Source: Ciona savignyi (lineage: Eukaryota; Chordata; Ascidiacea; Phlebobranchia; Cionidae). From it: DNA of 64,000 nucleotides. Location of the stretch: assembly GCA_000149265.1 (NCBI GenBank), contig CH003203.1, positions 482,682 to 546,681 of the forward strand. The letters are read 5' to 3'. Of this stretch, positions 12,701 to 20,655 are shown piece after piece. The number at the start of each line of letters is the position of its first letter. Within the stretch, counting starts at the first letter, position 1. The notes under the pieces were generated by a model. That model saw only the letters and a list, made by a program, of their open reading frames with translations. It did not search any database and had not been told where the DNA came from. A program made the position numbers and the translations under genes.

Positions 12701-15700
12701 AAAATTACCCATGTAGGTTACACTATTAACCTTAAATTGGATTTTGTCCTGATTACATCTCACCTTCTTTTCCCTTGCTCTGTTAGAGGACCATTTTCAG
12801 TATCGCATCATGTTCTTCTTCATTTCGAGCTGCTATAATGATATCATCAGCTATGACATGAACTCCTCGTATATCTCCGAAGGTTTCTTCATTTCGTTTC
12901 TGCATCACTTCGCTGGCAGAACATATTCCAAATGGCATTCTTAAAAAACGTTTTCTTCCCCACGGGGTATGAAAAGTGGTATAGTATGAGGATTCATCCG
13001 TAAGTTTCACATGCCAATATCCATCTTTCATATCTATAACAGTGAAAACTGTCATTCCAGATAAATTGGATTGCACATCTGCAGGTGTTGGAATATTGTG
13101 TCGTTCTCTCATTATAGCAGTGTTTAGCGGTTTGGGATCTAAACAGATACGCAAACTCTTGTCTTTTTTCTCGACAACAACTAGGTTACTGACCCAATCT
13201 GTTGGCTTGTCAACATTAGCAATTATGCCTTGCTGCATTAATTGATCAAGTTTCTTCTTTAACTTTGGTCTAACGGCATAAGGTATCTTTCTTGGGCTTT
13301 GTATAACACCTTTAGCTTCAGGTTGCAATTGGATGCTATATTCTTTCTTATATTCACCTATTCCAGTGAAAATGTCTTTGTATTCTTCCTTGACTTTTTC
13401 CAATGTCATCGGTTGCACAGTGGTGCAGATCTCTACTCTTTTAAGCAAGTTCAGCTTTTCACACGCTTCTTCCCCAAGAATTGCTGTCTCGGTAGCATCG
13501 GTAACATAAAATATTAGATGCAATGATTCTTTTCTCGTTATTAAAACATTGAATTTTTGTTGTGCCATCTGGCTTTATCTCATGGTTACCAAAAGCACGG
13601 AGTACTGTATTGGACTCTATGAGTCTCTGATTCTCCAACTGCTGAAACAGTCTCTTTGGGATCACATTCGCTTCTGATCCAGTATCTAGCTTGACTTCTA
13701 AATTATATTTGTTTTGATTGTTGTCTTTAATCCTTAGTTGAGTCAACATTTTTGACTTATTCTTCTTCATGTCAAGCGTTTCAATTTTTATAGAGCGCAG
13801 ATTTACGATATTGTCTCGCTCATCCTCACTTGATGTAACATCAACTCTTTGTACTCTTTTCGAATAAAATTTTTTCCTGCAGTTTGATGCAAAGTGATTT
13901 CTCATTCCACAGTTTGAGCAATATTTTCCATATGCTGGACATTTTCTGTGTGGGTGGTCTCTCCCACAGTATGAACAATTATGTACCTTATCATAGTGTA
14001 CCTTATCATAGGAGATTTCGCTTGGTACCATCATTGTTCTTCTTGTGTGGCTTCTTGGCATTATATTTTTCTCTGTTGACTTGATTTACTTCCGCAACAG
14101 TTTTCTCCCGGTGACTCATTGCTTTTCTATATAATGTACTGGCTTCTACAGTTTGACATATATCAATGGCTTCTGCAAGAGACAACTTTGGTCTCTGCAA
14201 CATATTTTCTCTCAAACGTTCATTATTTATGCCAATGACAATTCTGTCTCTTAGGTGTCTCTCCTTTTGATCACCAAATTCGCATCCTTCCAGTAGATGC
14301 CTTAAATCATTAACCCAAATGTCAAAAGACTCACCATCAGCCCTATCTCGCTTGTGAAAACGGTAAGCTTCGAAAATGACGTTTTTCTTGGGTTCGCAGT
14401 ACATACGGAACTTTTTAAGTACGTCTTCCAACACGTCCGCTTTGTCACCTTCTACATCGGAGAACTTAAAATGTGCGAAAATTTCTTGCGCTTCTGTACC
14501 AGCTGCGTTTAACATTATTGCAACTTGAGTTTTCCCATCTTCGTGTTCCAACTTCGTTGCCGTTGCATATATTCGAAAACTTGCCTCAAATTTTCGCCAA
14601 TTTTCAGCTGTCCGGTTCGGTACAGAAAAATTAACTTCCACTGGTAGGTTACATAGCCTCCGTGGTCCTTGTGCTTCTGCCATCTTAATCCGTTAACATC
14701 CGTCTTTTGTCAATATTTGTAACGAATTTTCCTACTCCTGACACCATGTAATGATGTGATCTTGCACATTTACTTCATATGAGTTATTGACTCTATCTAT
14801 ATAACTTCTGAGTTCCTGGCAGGTCTAAGCACGTGCATATATTAGAGCACTCGTTATAGCGGTCCTCATTGTATTGCGTCAAGTCTAGAATGTCCTTCAG
14901 ATTAACATAAAGCATTGTGGGTATTATAGTGTGAACACTAGGGGCGCTATATTTAACTATTACAGTGTTTTAATGACTGTTCGTTTTGCCATCTTTTCTT
15001 GTTCCTGTGTCTTGATAGGATTTGTTTGCCATATTTAATAGTGGGACAAAATTAAATAAACTGAACTAGACTAGCACATTAATTTTGTCGTTTATTTCGA
15101 TAATATCTTAATTTTACATGGATAGTTTGTCAGTCCATTGTCCTACATTATGGGAGGTTATCCATAAAATAGTTCCAAATTGAATGTCATTTTAAACAGA
15201 CTTTTTATTTAAAAGTATTAAAACCAACCTAATTAAAATTGGTTAAATTGAATTGATGTTTTTTAATGAACAAAATATAAGGTAGAACCCATACCCATCT
15301 TCAACTATTTTTCGGTAAATCTCCACAAACGAAAGACCAAAAAATTCCTTTACCAGCATACTTTACCCTTCAAAAAACACATCATTTTATTTATAAGAGA
15401 GTGTATTTCACCCTGTTACTGTCTGACCGTAGCGTTGTGAATTATTTGTTTTGTTAGTCATTAGATTTAATTAGATTGTATTATATTTTAGTGTGACTGG
15501 TAAGTCTGGTAAATTAGTGCAACGCCTTTCAGCCGAAGGGTTTTGGGTATAAAACTGATCGCCAGCTAGTTGGCTGTGTCCTTGGGTGGACATTGCCTAA
15601 ACCCAACGGATTATTGGGTTCTACCAAATTGAAGGAACGTGTCAATTATATACAACACACTGCAATAGCTCCGTTAACCAAGCGGTGGGCGCGAGATAAT

Positions 15701-17253
15701 CTGACGATTGCCCGTGTGTTAACCCCCTTGGTTTTCCCATTCACGGGGATAAACATGAATATCCTATCCTATTGCATTGTTTGAATGATAGAATTGTGGT
15801 AATGCTGGCCGGAAACGTCGGTCGGTGGGCAAAGATACAAGAACCACCCAACTACTTGCCTCAATCAGAGTTGCTGGTCCTCTACCTTCTAGCAACCTAT
15901 CACTTCCAGGTACAACTAAGTTTATTCCTGTTTGTTTTAAGTAAATTTTAAATTACTTAAAATAGGGTATGATATTCATGTTTTGGTACCCTAATGGAAA
16001 AATGTAGAGAAATGGTCTGGCATGAAACTGATCCGACAGATTAGTCTGGTCGTTAAGTACGTCGCTTTTCAGCTGAAGGGTTGCAGATTCGAAATAGGTC
16101 GCTAGCTAGACGGTTGTGTCCTTGGGCAAGGCACTTTATGTACATTGCCTGAACCCAGCGGATAAATGGGTTCTACCAAATTGAAGGAACGTGATCATAC
16201 ACAACACACTGCAATAGCTCCGGTATCCCAATGATAGGCGTGAGGTATTCTGACGATTGTCCGTGTGTTAACCCCTTGGTTTCCCCATTCACGGGGATAA
16301 ACATAAATATCCTATCCTTGTTCCTCTGAGTGACAAAATTGAGGGGAATGTTATCACACCGGCATGTTATATTTTTTTATGAATACAAACATTACTGTAC
16401 TCTACTGATTTGGCTGAAAAGCGGACGCTCATCCACCAAGTTATTTGACTTGACAATACGAGTTTATGTAAACCCACTTGAATTACACCTCAATTGGTTA
16501 ATGGATAGAGTTATTAATGGGGTTATTATACTGACAATCATGAGATCACCTCACACCAACCATTGGTATAACAGAGCTTTTAAAGTGTGTTGTGAATGAT
16601 CTGTTCTTTTTGAGATTTAGTGCAACCTATCGATCTATTGGGTGACTGCTAAGTTATTCAAGGTGTATTGTCCAAGGACAAAACCAACAAAAAAGCCACC
16701 AGTTTCAAATATACATTTTTTCTTCTGAAAGTCTACCAACCACCAAGCTATTATATACCAGTAATTTACAACTTATTTTAGCTCAAATAGGTTTTAACAG
16801 CCTCAACTAACCTTTATTTTATTTTAGTTTAGTTTATTTTGTGTTTCCACGATTAAAAACACAAAAAAGAACCTATGTTAAAATTTGGAAAAGAGTAAAA
16901 AAGTAAAAATGGCAAAATGACAGGAGTTAAAACACGGGGACATCCAAACCTAAAAAATAAATGTTTATAAAAGAGTACACTAAGCCTCGAAGAAAAGTGT
17001 GCGGTAAAGCCTGTGCAATGCAATTAATACTTCTAACGTTGCAGGTGATCATGGCAACCACAACAGGGGTAAGGACGAAGGGTCCTCCTCCTCTTCCAAG
17101 GAGAAGACTTGTTTGAATCCCAATCTTCTAGCGCTCCTTATATTCATCACCTTCATATTCTTTTCCTCCATCATCGTCGTCATTTTGCATCTCACAAGAT
17201 CACAGAGCATGGAAGAGTATGCCAAGTGGGTGGATCCATGTATGGTTTTGTAA
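763..17253 (+). CDS. Membrane-anchored ZP-domain protein with EGF and lectin-like segments
   Basis: Twelve exons join in phase: 763-963, 1366-1769, 2649-2783, 3174-3354, 5350-5478, 6291-6420, 7167-7347, 7956-8180, 8776-9015, 9986-10148, 15792-15909, 17045-17253 (TAA). About 770 residues are visible; the 5' start is not. Exon 2 has a C-type-lectin-like opening (CPLPRRLYGEKCY, then a Cys/Leu/Glu pattern) and many N-glycosylation sites. Exon 6 is a six-cysteine EGF module but carries one extra G (6351-6352) that breaks the frame. Exons 7-10 are a ZP domain (IRCGSSGISFEV start, PFHLCGLKV, SCVASPNQ, FSFSVFRW, then C.VKIC). Exon 11 has a consensus furin site RKRR followed by a hydrophobic patch ending VAGPL. 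Exon 12 has one TM helix (about 22 residues from LLALLIFITF) and a tail of about 23 residues. ZP proteins of this layout polymerise into extracellular coats or apical matrices after furin cleavage; egg coat is possible but not shown. Confidence 0.85.
980..1165. repeat. Dispersed repeat C, diverged copy
   Basis: Contains TTTAGTTTAGTTCATT and a GGCAAAACTA core also seen at 5545-5795, 16825-17010, 43187-43410 and 50815-50925. Class unknown; it could be the 3' end of a LINE. Confidence 0.4.
1823..2109 (+). mobile_element. SINE-A copy (tRNA-derived), near full length
   Basis: Reference description of SINE-A. The head has Pol III box A-like (TAGCTCAGTGGGTTAGTAC) and box B-like (GGTTGCAGATTCAAAACT) signals. 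The centre is GTCCTTGGGCAAGGCACTT-like. Next come TGGGTTCTACTAAATTGAAG and CACAACACACTGCAATAGC segments, and a GGGATAAACATGAATATCCT tail. This copy is in intron 2 of the ZP gene, somewhat diverged. Confidence 0.8.
2866..3102 (+). mobile_element. SINE-A copy, diverged
   Basis: Box B region, TATACAACACACTGCAATAG and the ATCCAATCCTATCC tail are recognisable. It ends about 70 bp before the ZP exon at 3174. Confidence 0.7.
3390..5232. repeat. 18-bp minisatellite, about 100 units, filling a ZP-gene intron
   Basis: Unit GTGTGTGCATGCTTGCTT with 12-bp and 22-bp variants, rich in alternating purine-pyrimidine (TGCATGC, GTGTGTGC). A marker variant containing GCGTAGTATGTTGCTTG recurs at 4011, 4221, 4679 and 4799, showing higher-order duplication of blocks. 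Because 18 is a multiple of 3, long stop-free frames arise on both strands (over 600 codons); they are not genes. The array lies between exons ending at 3354 and starting at 5350. Confidence 0.95.
5545..5795. repeat. Dispersed repeat C
   Basis: Shares with 43187-43410 the core CACAATTATTTTAAGTTAAG, GGCAAAACTACA and AAAACACGTCAGTGAATAGA, followed by an AT-rich part ending ATCAAAATTAATTAAATT. About 220 bp; no ORF. Intron after the ZP exon ending at 5478. Confidence 0.65.
6575..6780 (-). mobile_element. SINE-A copy, diverged
   Basis: Reverse-oriented: GCGCGTTAACAG, TGTGTTGTGTATGATT and the box B complement are present. ZP gene intron 6. Confidence 0.6.
7447..7711 (-). mobile_element. SINE-A copy
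   Basis: Nearly complete reverse copy from the tail-adjacent TTATCCCCATTAATGGG to the box A complement ACCACCATACTAA. ZP gene intron 7. Confidence 0.8.
8288..8541 (-). mobile_element. SINE-A copy, diverged
   Basis: Reverse copy; CAATGTCCGTTAAGTGC and GACACAACCGACTAGCT are well kept, the head is rearranged. ZP gene intron 8. Confidence 0.7.
9545..9812 (-). mobile_element. SINE-A copy, complete
   Basis: Well-preserved reverse copy from ATTCATGTTTATCCCCGTGA to GCTAGACCATCGGGCCGG. It lies 170 bp upstream of ZP exon 10. Confidence 0.85.
9952..9979 (-). mobile_element. SINE-A tail fragment abutting a splice acceptor
   Basis: AGGATATTCATGTTTATCCCC matches the reverse complement of the SINE-A tail and is followed directly by GTCCTTTCCAG, the acceptor of ZP exon 10 (9986). 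The pyrimidine tract therefore sits at the edge of SINE-derived DNA. Confidence 0.6.
10281..10498 (-). repeat. LTR (3' LTR in element orientation)
   Basis: 218 bp; on the element strand it starts TG and ends CA. It differs from the other LTR at one base (T versus G in the ACTAGGG-CGCTAT segment). Confidence 0.95.
10499..10511 (-). promoter_or_regulatory. Polypurine tract
   Basis: On the element strand AGAAAAAGGGGGA directly precedes the 3' LTR, as expected for plus-strand DNA priming. Confidence 0.8.
10621..12282 (-). pseudogene. pol: Retrotransposon RNase H end and integrase
   Basis: 553-codon open frame. It opens in the RNase H end (ETDHKPL, then DTLSR). The integrase follows: an H..H/C..C zinc-binding region (QIHQSHFG to CETC), then the catalytic core with D in AMDIMTF, D in VSDN and E in SNGQAERT. 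The C-terminal GDVVRYRRD-type segment is typical of gypsy integrases. The glycine usual after SDN is replaced by Met. The frame overlaps the preceding RNase H frame and is one register off from it. A 175-codon frame on the opposite strand (10985-11512) is a shadow. Confidence 0.85.
12221..12763 (-). pseudogene. pol: Retrotransposon RT connection domain and RNase H
   Basis: Contains LGMTKYLSQYIPN-type RT thumb/connection and an RNase H core (IQSDASQYGLGACLLQ, then YAQIEKEMLSIVFA). It is offset in frame from the RT piece at about 12780 and from the integrase piece at about 12225-12280; the second offset lies at a run of A on the element strand. Confidence 0.85.
12783..13568 (-). pseudogene. pol: Retrotransposon reverse transcriptase core
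   Basis: RT blocks in order: RICLDPKPLN, VFTVIDMKDGYWHVKL, MPFGICSAS, then the catalytic loop VIADDIII. The usual YxDD is IADD here, a variant I associate (from memory) with Mag/SURL-like gypsy lineages. A frame offset from the protease piece falls next to a run of five A on the element strand; the frame stops at 12783. Confidence 0.85.
13459..14061 (-). pseudogene. gag-pol: Retrotransposon nucleocapsid zinc knuckles and protease
   Basis: Two zinc-knuckle-like motifs (CSYCGRDHPHRKC and CSNCGMRNHFASNC) followed by an aspartic protease motif LDTGSEANVIP. In gypsy elements the nucleocapsid normally continues the Gag frame; here it is in the next register. Confidence 0.85.
14006..14683 (-). CDS. 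gag: Retrotransposon Gag (capsid part)
   Basis: 225 codons from an ATG 64 bp inside the 5' LTR/PBS junction. Capsid-like helical region (ENWRKFEASFRIY, then FDIWVNDLRHLLEGCEFG and LRDRIVIGI), typical of the retrotransposon Gag family. It ends in a basic Lys/Asn-rich tail just before the zinc knuckles. Confidence 0.85.
   Translation of the reverse strand: MAEAQGPRRLCNLPVEVNFSVPNRTAENWRKFEASFRIYATATKLEHEDGKTQVAIMLNAAGTEAQEIFAHFKFSDVEGDKADVLEDVLKKFRMYCEPKKNVIFEAYRFHKRDRADGESFDIWVNDLRHLLEGCEFGDQKERHLRDRIVIGINNERLRENMLQRPKLSLAEAIDICQTVEASTLYRKAMSHREKTVAEVNQVNREKYNAKKPHKKNNDGTKRNLL
14731..14746 (-). promoter_or_regulatory. Primer-binding site (tRNA-Leu type)
   Basis: On the element strand TGGTGTCAGGAGTAGG begins immediately after the 5' LTR. 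It fits the complement of the 3' end of a tRNA-Leu (CAG type, ...CTCCTGACACCA) with one mismatch at base 14. Confidence 0.75.
14747..14964 (-). repeat. LTR (5' LTR in element orientation)
   Basis: 218 bp partner of 10281-10498, followed on the plus strand by the target duplication GTGTT. Confidence 0.95.
15494..15775 (+). mobile_element. SINE-A copy, complete
   Basis: Box A-like head, TTGAAGGAACGTGTC, CACTGCAATAGC and the ATCCTATCCTAT tail are all present; part of the central CTTGGGCAAGG segment is deleted. It ends 16 bp before ZP exon 11. Confidence 0.85.
16036..16318 (+). mobile_element. SINE-A copy, complete
   Basis: Full set of SINE-A segments from GATTAGTCTGG to the ATATCCTATCC tail. 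ZP gene last intron. Confidence 0.85.
16529..16754 (-). mobile_element. SINE-A copy, diverged
   Basis: Reverse copy with AGATCACCTCACACCAACCA and GTGTGTTGTGAATGATC preserved. ZP gene last intron. Confidence 0.65.
16825..17010. repeat. Dispersed repeat C, diverged
   Basis: TTTAGTTTAGTTTATTTTGT and GGAGTTAAAACACGGGGAC align with the 5545 and 43187 copies. It ends just before the final ZP exon. Confidence 0.55.
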
Positions 17254-17300
17254 GCTGATGGGTGGTAGGTTCGAAACTGGTCACTAGTTAGTCGACTGTC
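17254..17300 (+). mobile_element. SINE-A head fragment directly after the ZP stop codon
   Basis: GCTGATGGGTGGTAGGTTCG and CGAAACTGGTCACTAGTTAG match the SINE-A box B region. The fragment starts at or within a few bases of the TAA (17251-17253). Confidence 0.6.
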
Positions 17301-17501
17301 AACATTACCGGTTAGTCTAGTGGTTTAGTGTGACCACTTTCCACCAAGGGGTTCCAGATTCGAAACTGGTTGCTAGCAAGTCGGTTGTGTCCTTGCGCAA
17401 GGCACTTAACGGACATTGCCTTAACCCAGAGGATTGTTGGGTTGTACTAAATTGAAAAAACGTGTGAATCATACACAACACACTGCAATAGCTCCGGTAA
17501 C

Positions 17502-19045
17502 CAGGGCCGGTTTTAGGCCGATTTGACCGAATATGCATCGTAACTAAGTCAAATTTATATTTCTGTGTCTGCCTGTTACGTCATAATGAATATGGTTGCT
17601 AAACAATATACATGTGTTTGGCAGTAAATCAATATATCGTAAATAAGTAAAAACAAATAATATATCGTAAACTAGAGAGTGTCAACCACCTCTTTAACCA
17701 CCACTATTTGTAAAACACATGTTGTATGCCATATATTTATGCTACAGGGTCCCTTGTCACCACAACTTGTATTTTATACATTAAATATGTAGTTTGTTTC
17801 TGCAAGCATAAACGCATGGGTCCCATAGTTATCAAACCAAATTTCCTTTCCATGTGTAGTTAAAAAAAGAATAAACGTCTTAAATTTACGAACATTTTCA
17901 ACACAAATTCTTTAAATTTAACCGTCGTTTCAAGCGCCGAAGTGAAATGAAGCTAAATTGCCAAAACAGCCCGATTTAGTTTTTCATGGTATCAGGGAAT
18001 TCCCCTAGGTTTAGTAGATAAGTTTCTGTTTTTACATATGTAGGTCATGTTATGTAACAATTCTTAAAGTTTTAATCTGATTTGTCGACTCCTTGTTGGA
18101 GATGTCAGTGCGATATGGCATGGCTGTCACAATCTTAATTCAGGAACATAACTTTGTTTTTAACGTAATTACCCTAAGTAAATGTTTTTTTCTTCGTTTA
18201 ATTGGCACATACTGTCTAATGGTCTAACATTTCACCAAATCTAAATATAGTTAGAGCAGCCGTTCAAGCGCTATGCCCCAAAAAGCTAATTTATTGGAAA
18301 AAAACTTTTGGATTTTAACGTCTCATGGGAATTCCCCTGGATTCGTTACCCAAAATTTTGATTTCTGCATATCTAGACCATGTTCTCTTACAAATGTCAA
18401 ATTTTTTCTGCGATTCCATTACTACTTTTGGTAGATGTCGGGGCGACATAGCATGCTTGTCACAATCATGATTTGAGAACAAAATCCTATTTTTAAGGTA
18501 TTTCCCTATAGGTAATTTTTTTATTTTTTCCAAGTGATAAATCAGTGACTAATGCACTTACATTTTAGAAAATCTGATTCAAATTGGTGCTGTCGTTTAA
18601 GCGGTATGCCCAAAAAAGCGAATTAAAAAAAATACCGTTTTGGTTTTAACGTCCCAGGGGAATTCCCCTGGTTTTATCTCCCCAAATTTTGGTTTCTGTT
18701 CATCTAGAACATGTTGTCTAACATATGGCGAAGTCTCATTGCGATTCCGTTATTCGTTCTGTTAGATGTCGGGGCGACATGCCATGCCTGTCAAGCGTTT
18801 GACGAAAAAAAAAAAAAAAACGGACAAAAACAATATGTATCCCAATTTTTCAAATGAGACCCATAATAAGCATCCACATTACCTTTAATTTGTTTTATAG
18901 CAAGTATTAAATGTTTATTTTTGTAGTTTGTATGTACTGGTATGTATTTTATAATATAAAAAACACCCATAAATTTTGCTATGATGAGTAGGGGCCCCGT
19001 CATCACATTTCCAATTGGGCCCCGCGGTTCCTAGCACCGGGCCTG
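17502..19045. mobile_element. Non-autonomous hAT element, 1544 bp, with 8-bp TSD
   Basis: Terminal inverted repeats CAGGGCCGGT... and ...CACCGGGCCTG, flanked by a perfect 8-bp duplication CCGGTAAC (17494-17501 and 19046-19053). TIR type and TSD length fit the hAT superfamily. No transposase reading frame. The interior has three diverged tandem units of about 330 bp, each carrying GGGAATTCCCC (17995, 18327, 18657) and a GATGTCGGGGCGACAT-like box. A shorter relative lies at 53731-54192 in the opposite orientation. Confidence 0.85.
17930..18800 (+). repeat. Three diverged tandem units of about 330 bp inside the hAT element
   Basis: Each unit runs from a GTTTAAGCGCTATGCCC-like start through GGGAATTCCCCTGG to GATGTCGGGGCGACAT and CTGTCACAATC. 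The unit starts lie about 332 and 330 bp apart. The 462-bp relative at 53731 lacks these units. Confidence 0.75.
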
Positions 19046-19342
19046 CCGGTAACCCGACGATGGGCACGAGGTGATCTGACGATTGCTTGTGTGTTAACCC
19101 CTTTGGTTTTCCCATTTTACGGAGATAAACATGAATATTCTATTCTATCCCATTATCCTAGAAAGACTGTCCCTGAACGACAGTCGTTAATAAGAGGGAT
19201 TTATATTAGGATAAAAACTGGGACAATATGTTAATTAATACCCTGCTAGCTTGAAACGAAGATTTCTGTCACAACACCCAAACCATCCCCGTGTTTCTCT
19301 ACCTTAACATCAACCACAGATAGTCACATCCCATTGTTCATA

Positions 19343-20655
19343 ATGTTAAATTTATTTCAACGAGTAAAATTTGTACCCAGACATGTGACAAGCCGGTACT
19401 TCGGGGGTGTGCGGATCCAATATCTGTCGGAAGTCGCGCAGAACGATAGAGGTGAATATATATAGTTGTGTAGTTAAAATATAACAAACCTATAAATTGA
19501 TATTGCCACGATAAACGTTGTTATTACGAAAATACATATATTTAATGCGCTGTGGGCGAAAAAATGTCCAACACTTAGGATAGATTCGTAATTGGTAATA
19601 TCCGGGTTACCGGAGTTTACTTAAGAATCTTGCTCGTACGATGCCACAATTACGGTTCTCCTTACCTTTCGTCCCCAGGTAAAACGTGTTTACGACTGTA
19701 GTTTCCTAGTTTTATCCTGCTTTTTAACATAACTGCTGTTTTAATGTATTGAAAAACTTCAAAAAAAACTAAGGTAAAGTAATCATTAAAAAACCCGGTA
19801 TCCCGTGATATTGTTTTGCACAACGGCATTGTAGACCTCCAGCCAGTAATAGTTGTGACGTACACTGAGTTGTGACGTGAAAACATGGATTCGAAACTGC
19901 GTGGGAATTCCAACAACCAACATTACAGCTCATTGAGAACTTTGTTTAATGGGTGCTATGTCCGTATAGTAAGGCGTTGTCTAACACCCTGGGAAACTAA
20001 AAATGAAGTGCTGTCCGATGTAAATGTATTTGCCCAGTCTTAGTCACCAGGTGTTAACTTGTCTGGTCGGGTCTTCCCACACAAGAGGTTACATATGTTC
20101 GAGAAGTTATTTCAGTTGATATTGTATTGAACATCGTGTGTTCTTAGTGACGTGCTAGGCCAGTGACGTCAATGTAATACGGTTTTGTTTTATTATTTCA
20201 TAGATGCACAAGCACTATAAAATTTAATAATAATGGCTAGAAAATAAAATCAACCAGCCGTAGTCTTATTTGCACATCATTACGATATATAATAAATGTT
20301 TATGATGTAGATGTACCATGTACGTTTACTATGAATGTTTATAATAAAACTGGCAGAAAAAGGAAAATCAACGAAACTGTACCTCGCAGTTTGGCACATT
20401 ATGAAGGATAATACGCGAGTGGGGTTTAGTTTAGTTTATTCATTTTTTGCCCCAGTTTTAAAAAATGGCAAACGAAAAGTGTACTGTTGGTTAAACTCGT
20501 CTTTTATTTATACAGCTCAAGTGGGCGACCCGAACCCACCAAATACTGCCCCCGACGCCCCAGGGACCACAACCCCACCTGCCAATCCACCACGCAGACA
20601 TAGGAAACCCTTCTCCACCTTTCTTGGCAGTGAGAGTAGTGCGACTCGGTTATAA
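19343..20655 (+). CDS. Possible two-exon gene: 82-residue protein with mitochondrial-type N-terminus
   Basis: Exon 19343-19451 starts with ATG and encodes a Leu/Phe/Arg-rich N-terminus (MLNLFQRVKFVPRHVTSRYF) without acidic residues, like a mitochondrial presequence. It ends in phase 1 at GTGAAT. Exon 20516-20655 begins after a TATACAG acceptor in the matching phase. It encodes a Pro-rich segment (PNPPNTAPDAPG, PPANPPRRHRKPF) and ends TAA. Two independent signals (matching phase, coding-like composition) support it, but extra exons between 19452 and 20515 cannot be excluded. I do not recognise the family. Confidence 0.4.
20427..20490 (+). repeat. Dispersed repeat C fragment
   Basis: TTTAGTTTAGTTTATTCATT plus GGCAAACGAAAAGTG only; sits 25 bp before the putative exon acceptor at 20515. 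Confidence 0.4.

Larger units (their letters stand above)
10281..14964 (-). mobile_element. Complete Ty3/gypsy-type LTR retrotransposon, antisense in a ZP-gene intron
   Basis: 4684 bp, flanked by the 5-bp target duplication GTGTT (10276-10280 and 14965-14969). LTRs are 218 bp each and differ at one position only, so the insertion is recent. In element orientation: LTR, PBS matching the 3' end of a tRNA-Leu, Gag, zinc knuckles, protease, reverse transcriptase, RNase H, integrase, polypurine tract, LTR. The RT-RNaseH-IN order puts it in Ty3/gypsy (Metaviridae-like). No env-like ORF. The coding part is split over several frames. Confidence 0.95.
17306..19146 (+). mobile_element. SINE-A copy split by a hAT insertion
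   Basis: The SINE reads 17306-17501, then continues after the insertion from 19046 to the tail at about 19146. Removing 17502-19045 and one copy of the duplicated CCGGTAAC restores a normal SINE-A. Confidence 0.9.

Noticed and set aside
19662..19916. Minus-strand ORF of 84 codons
   Set aside because: No recognisable motifs or splice context; part of the nearby sequence resembles a SINE-A remnant.
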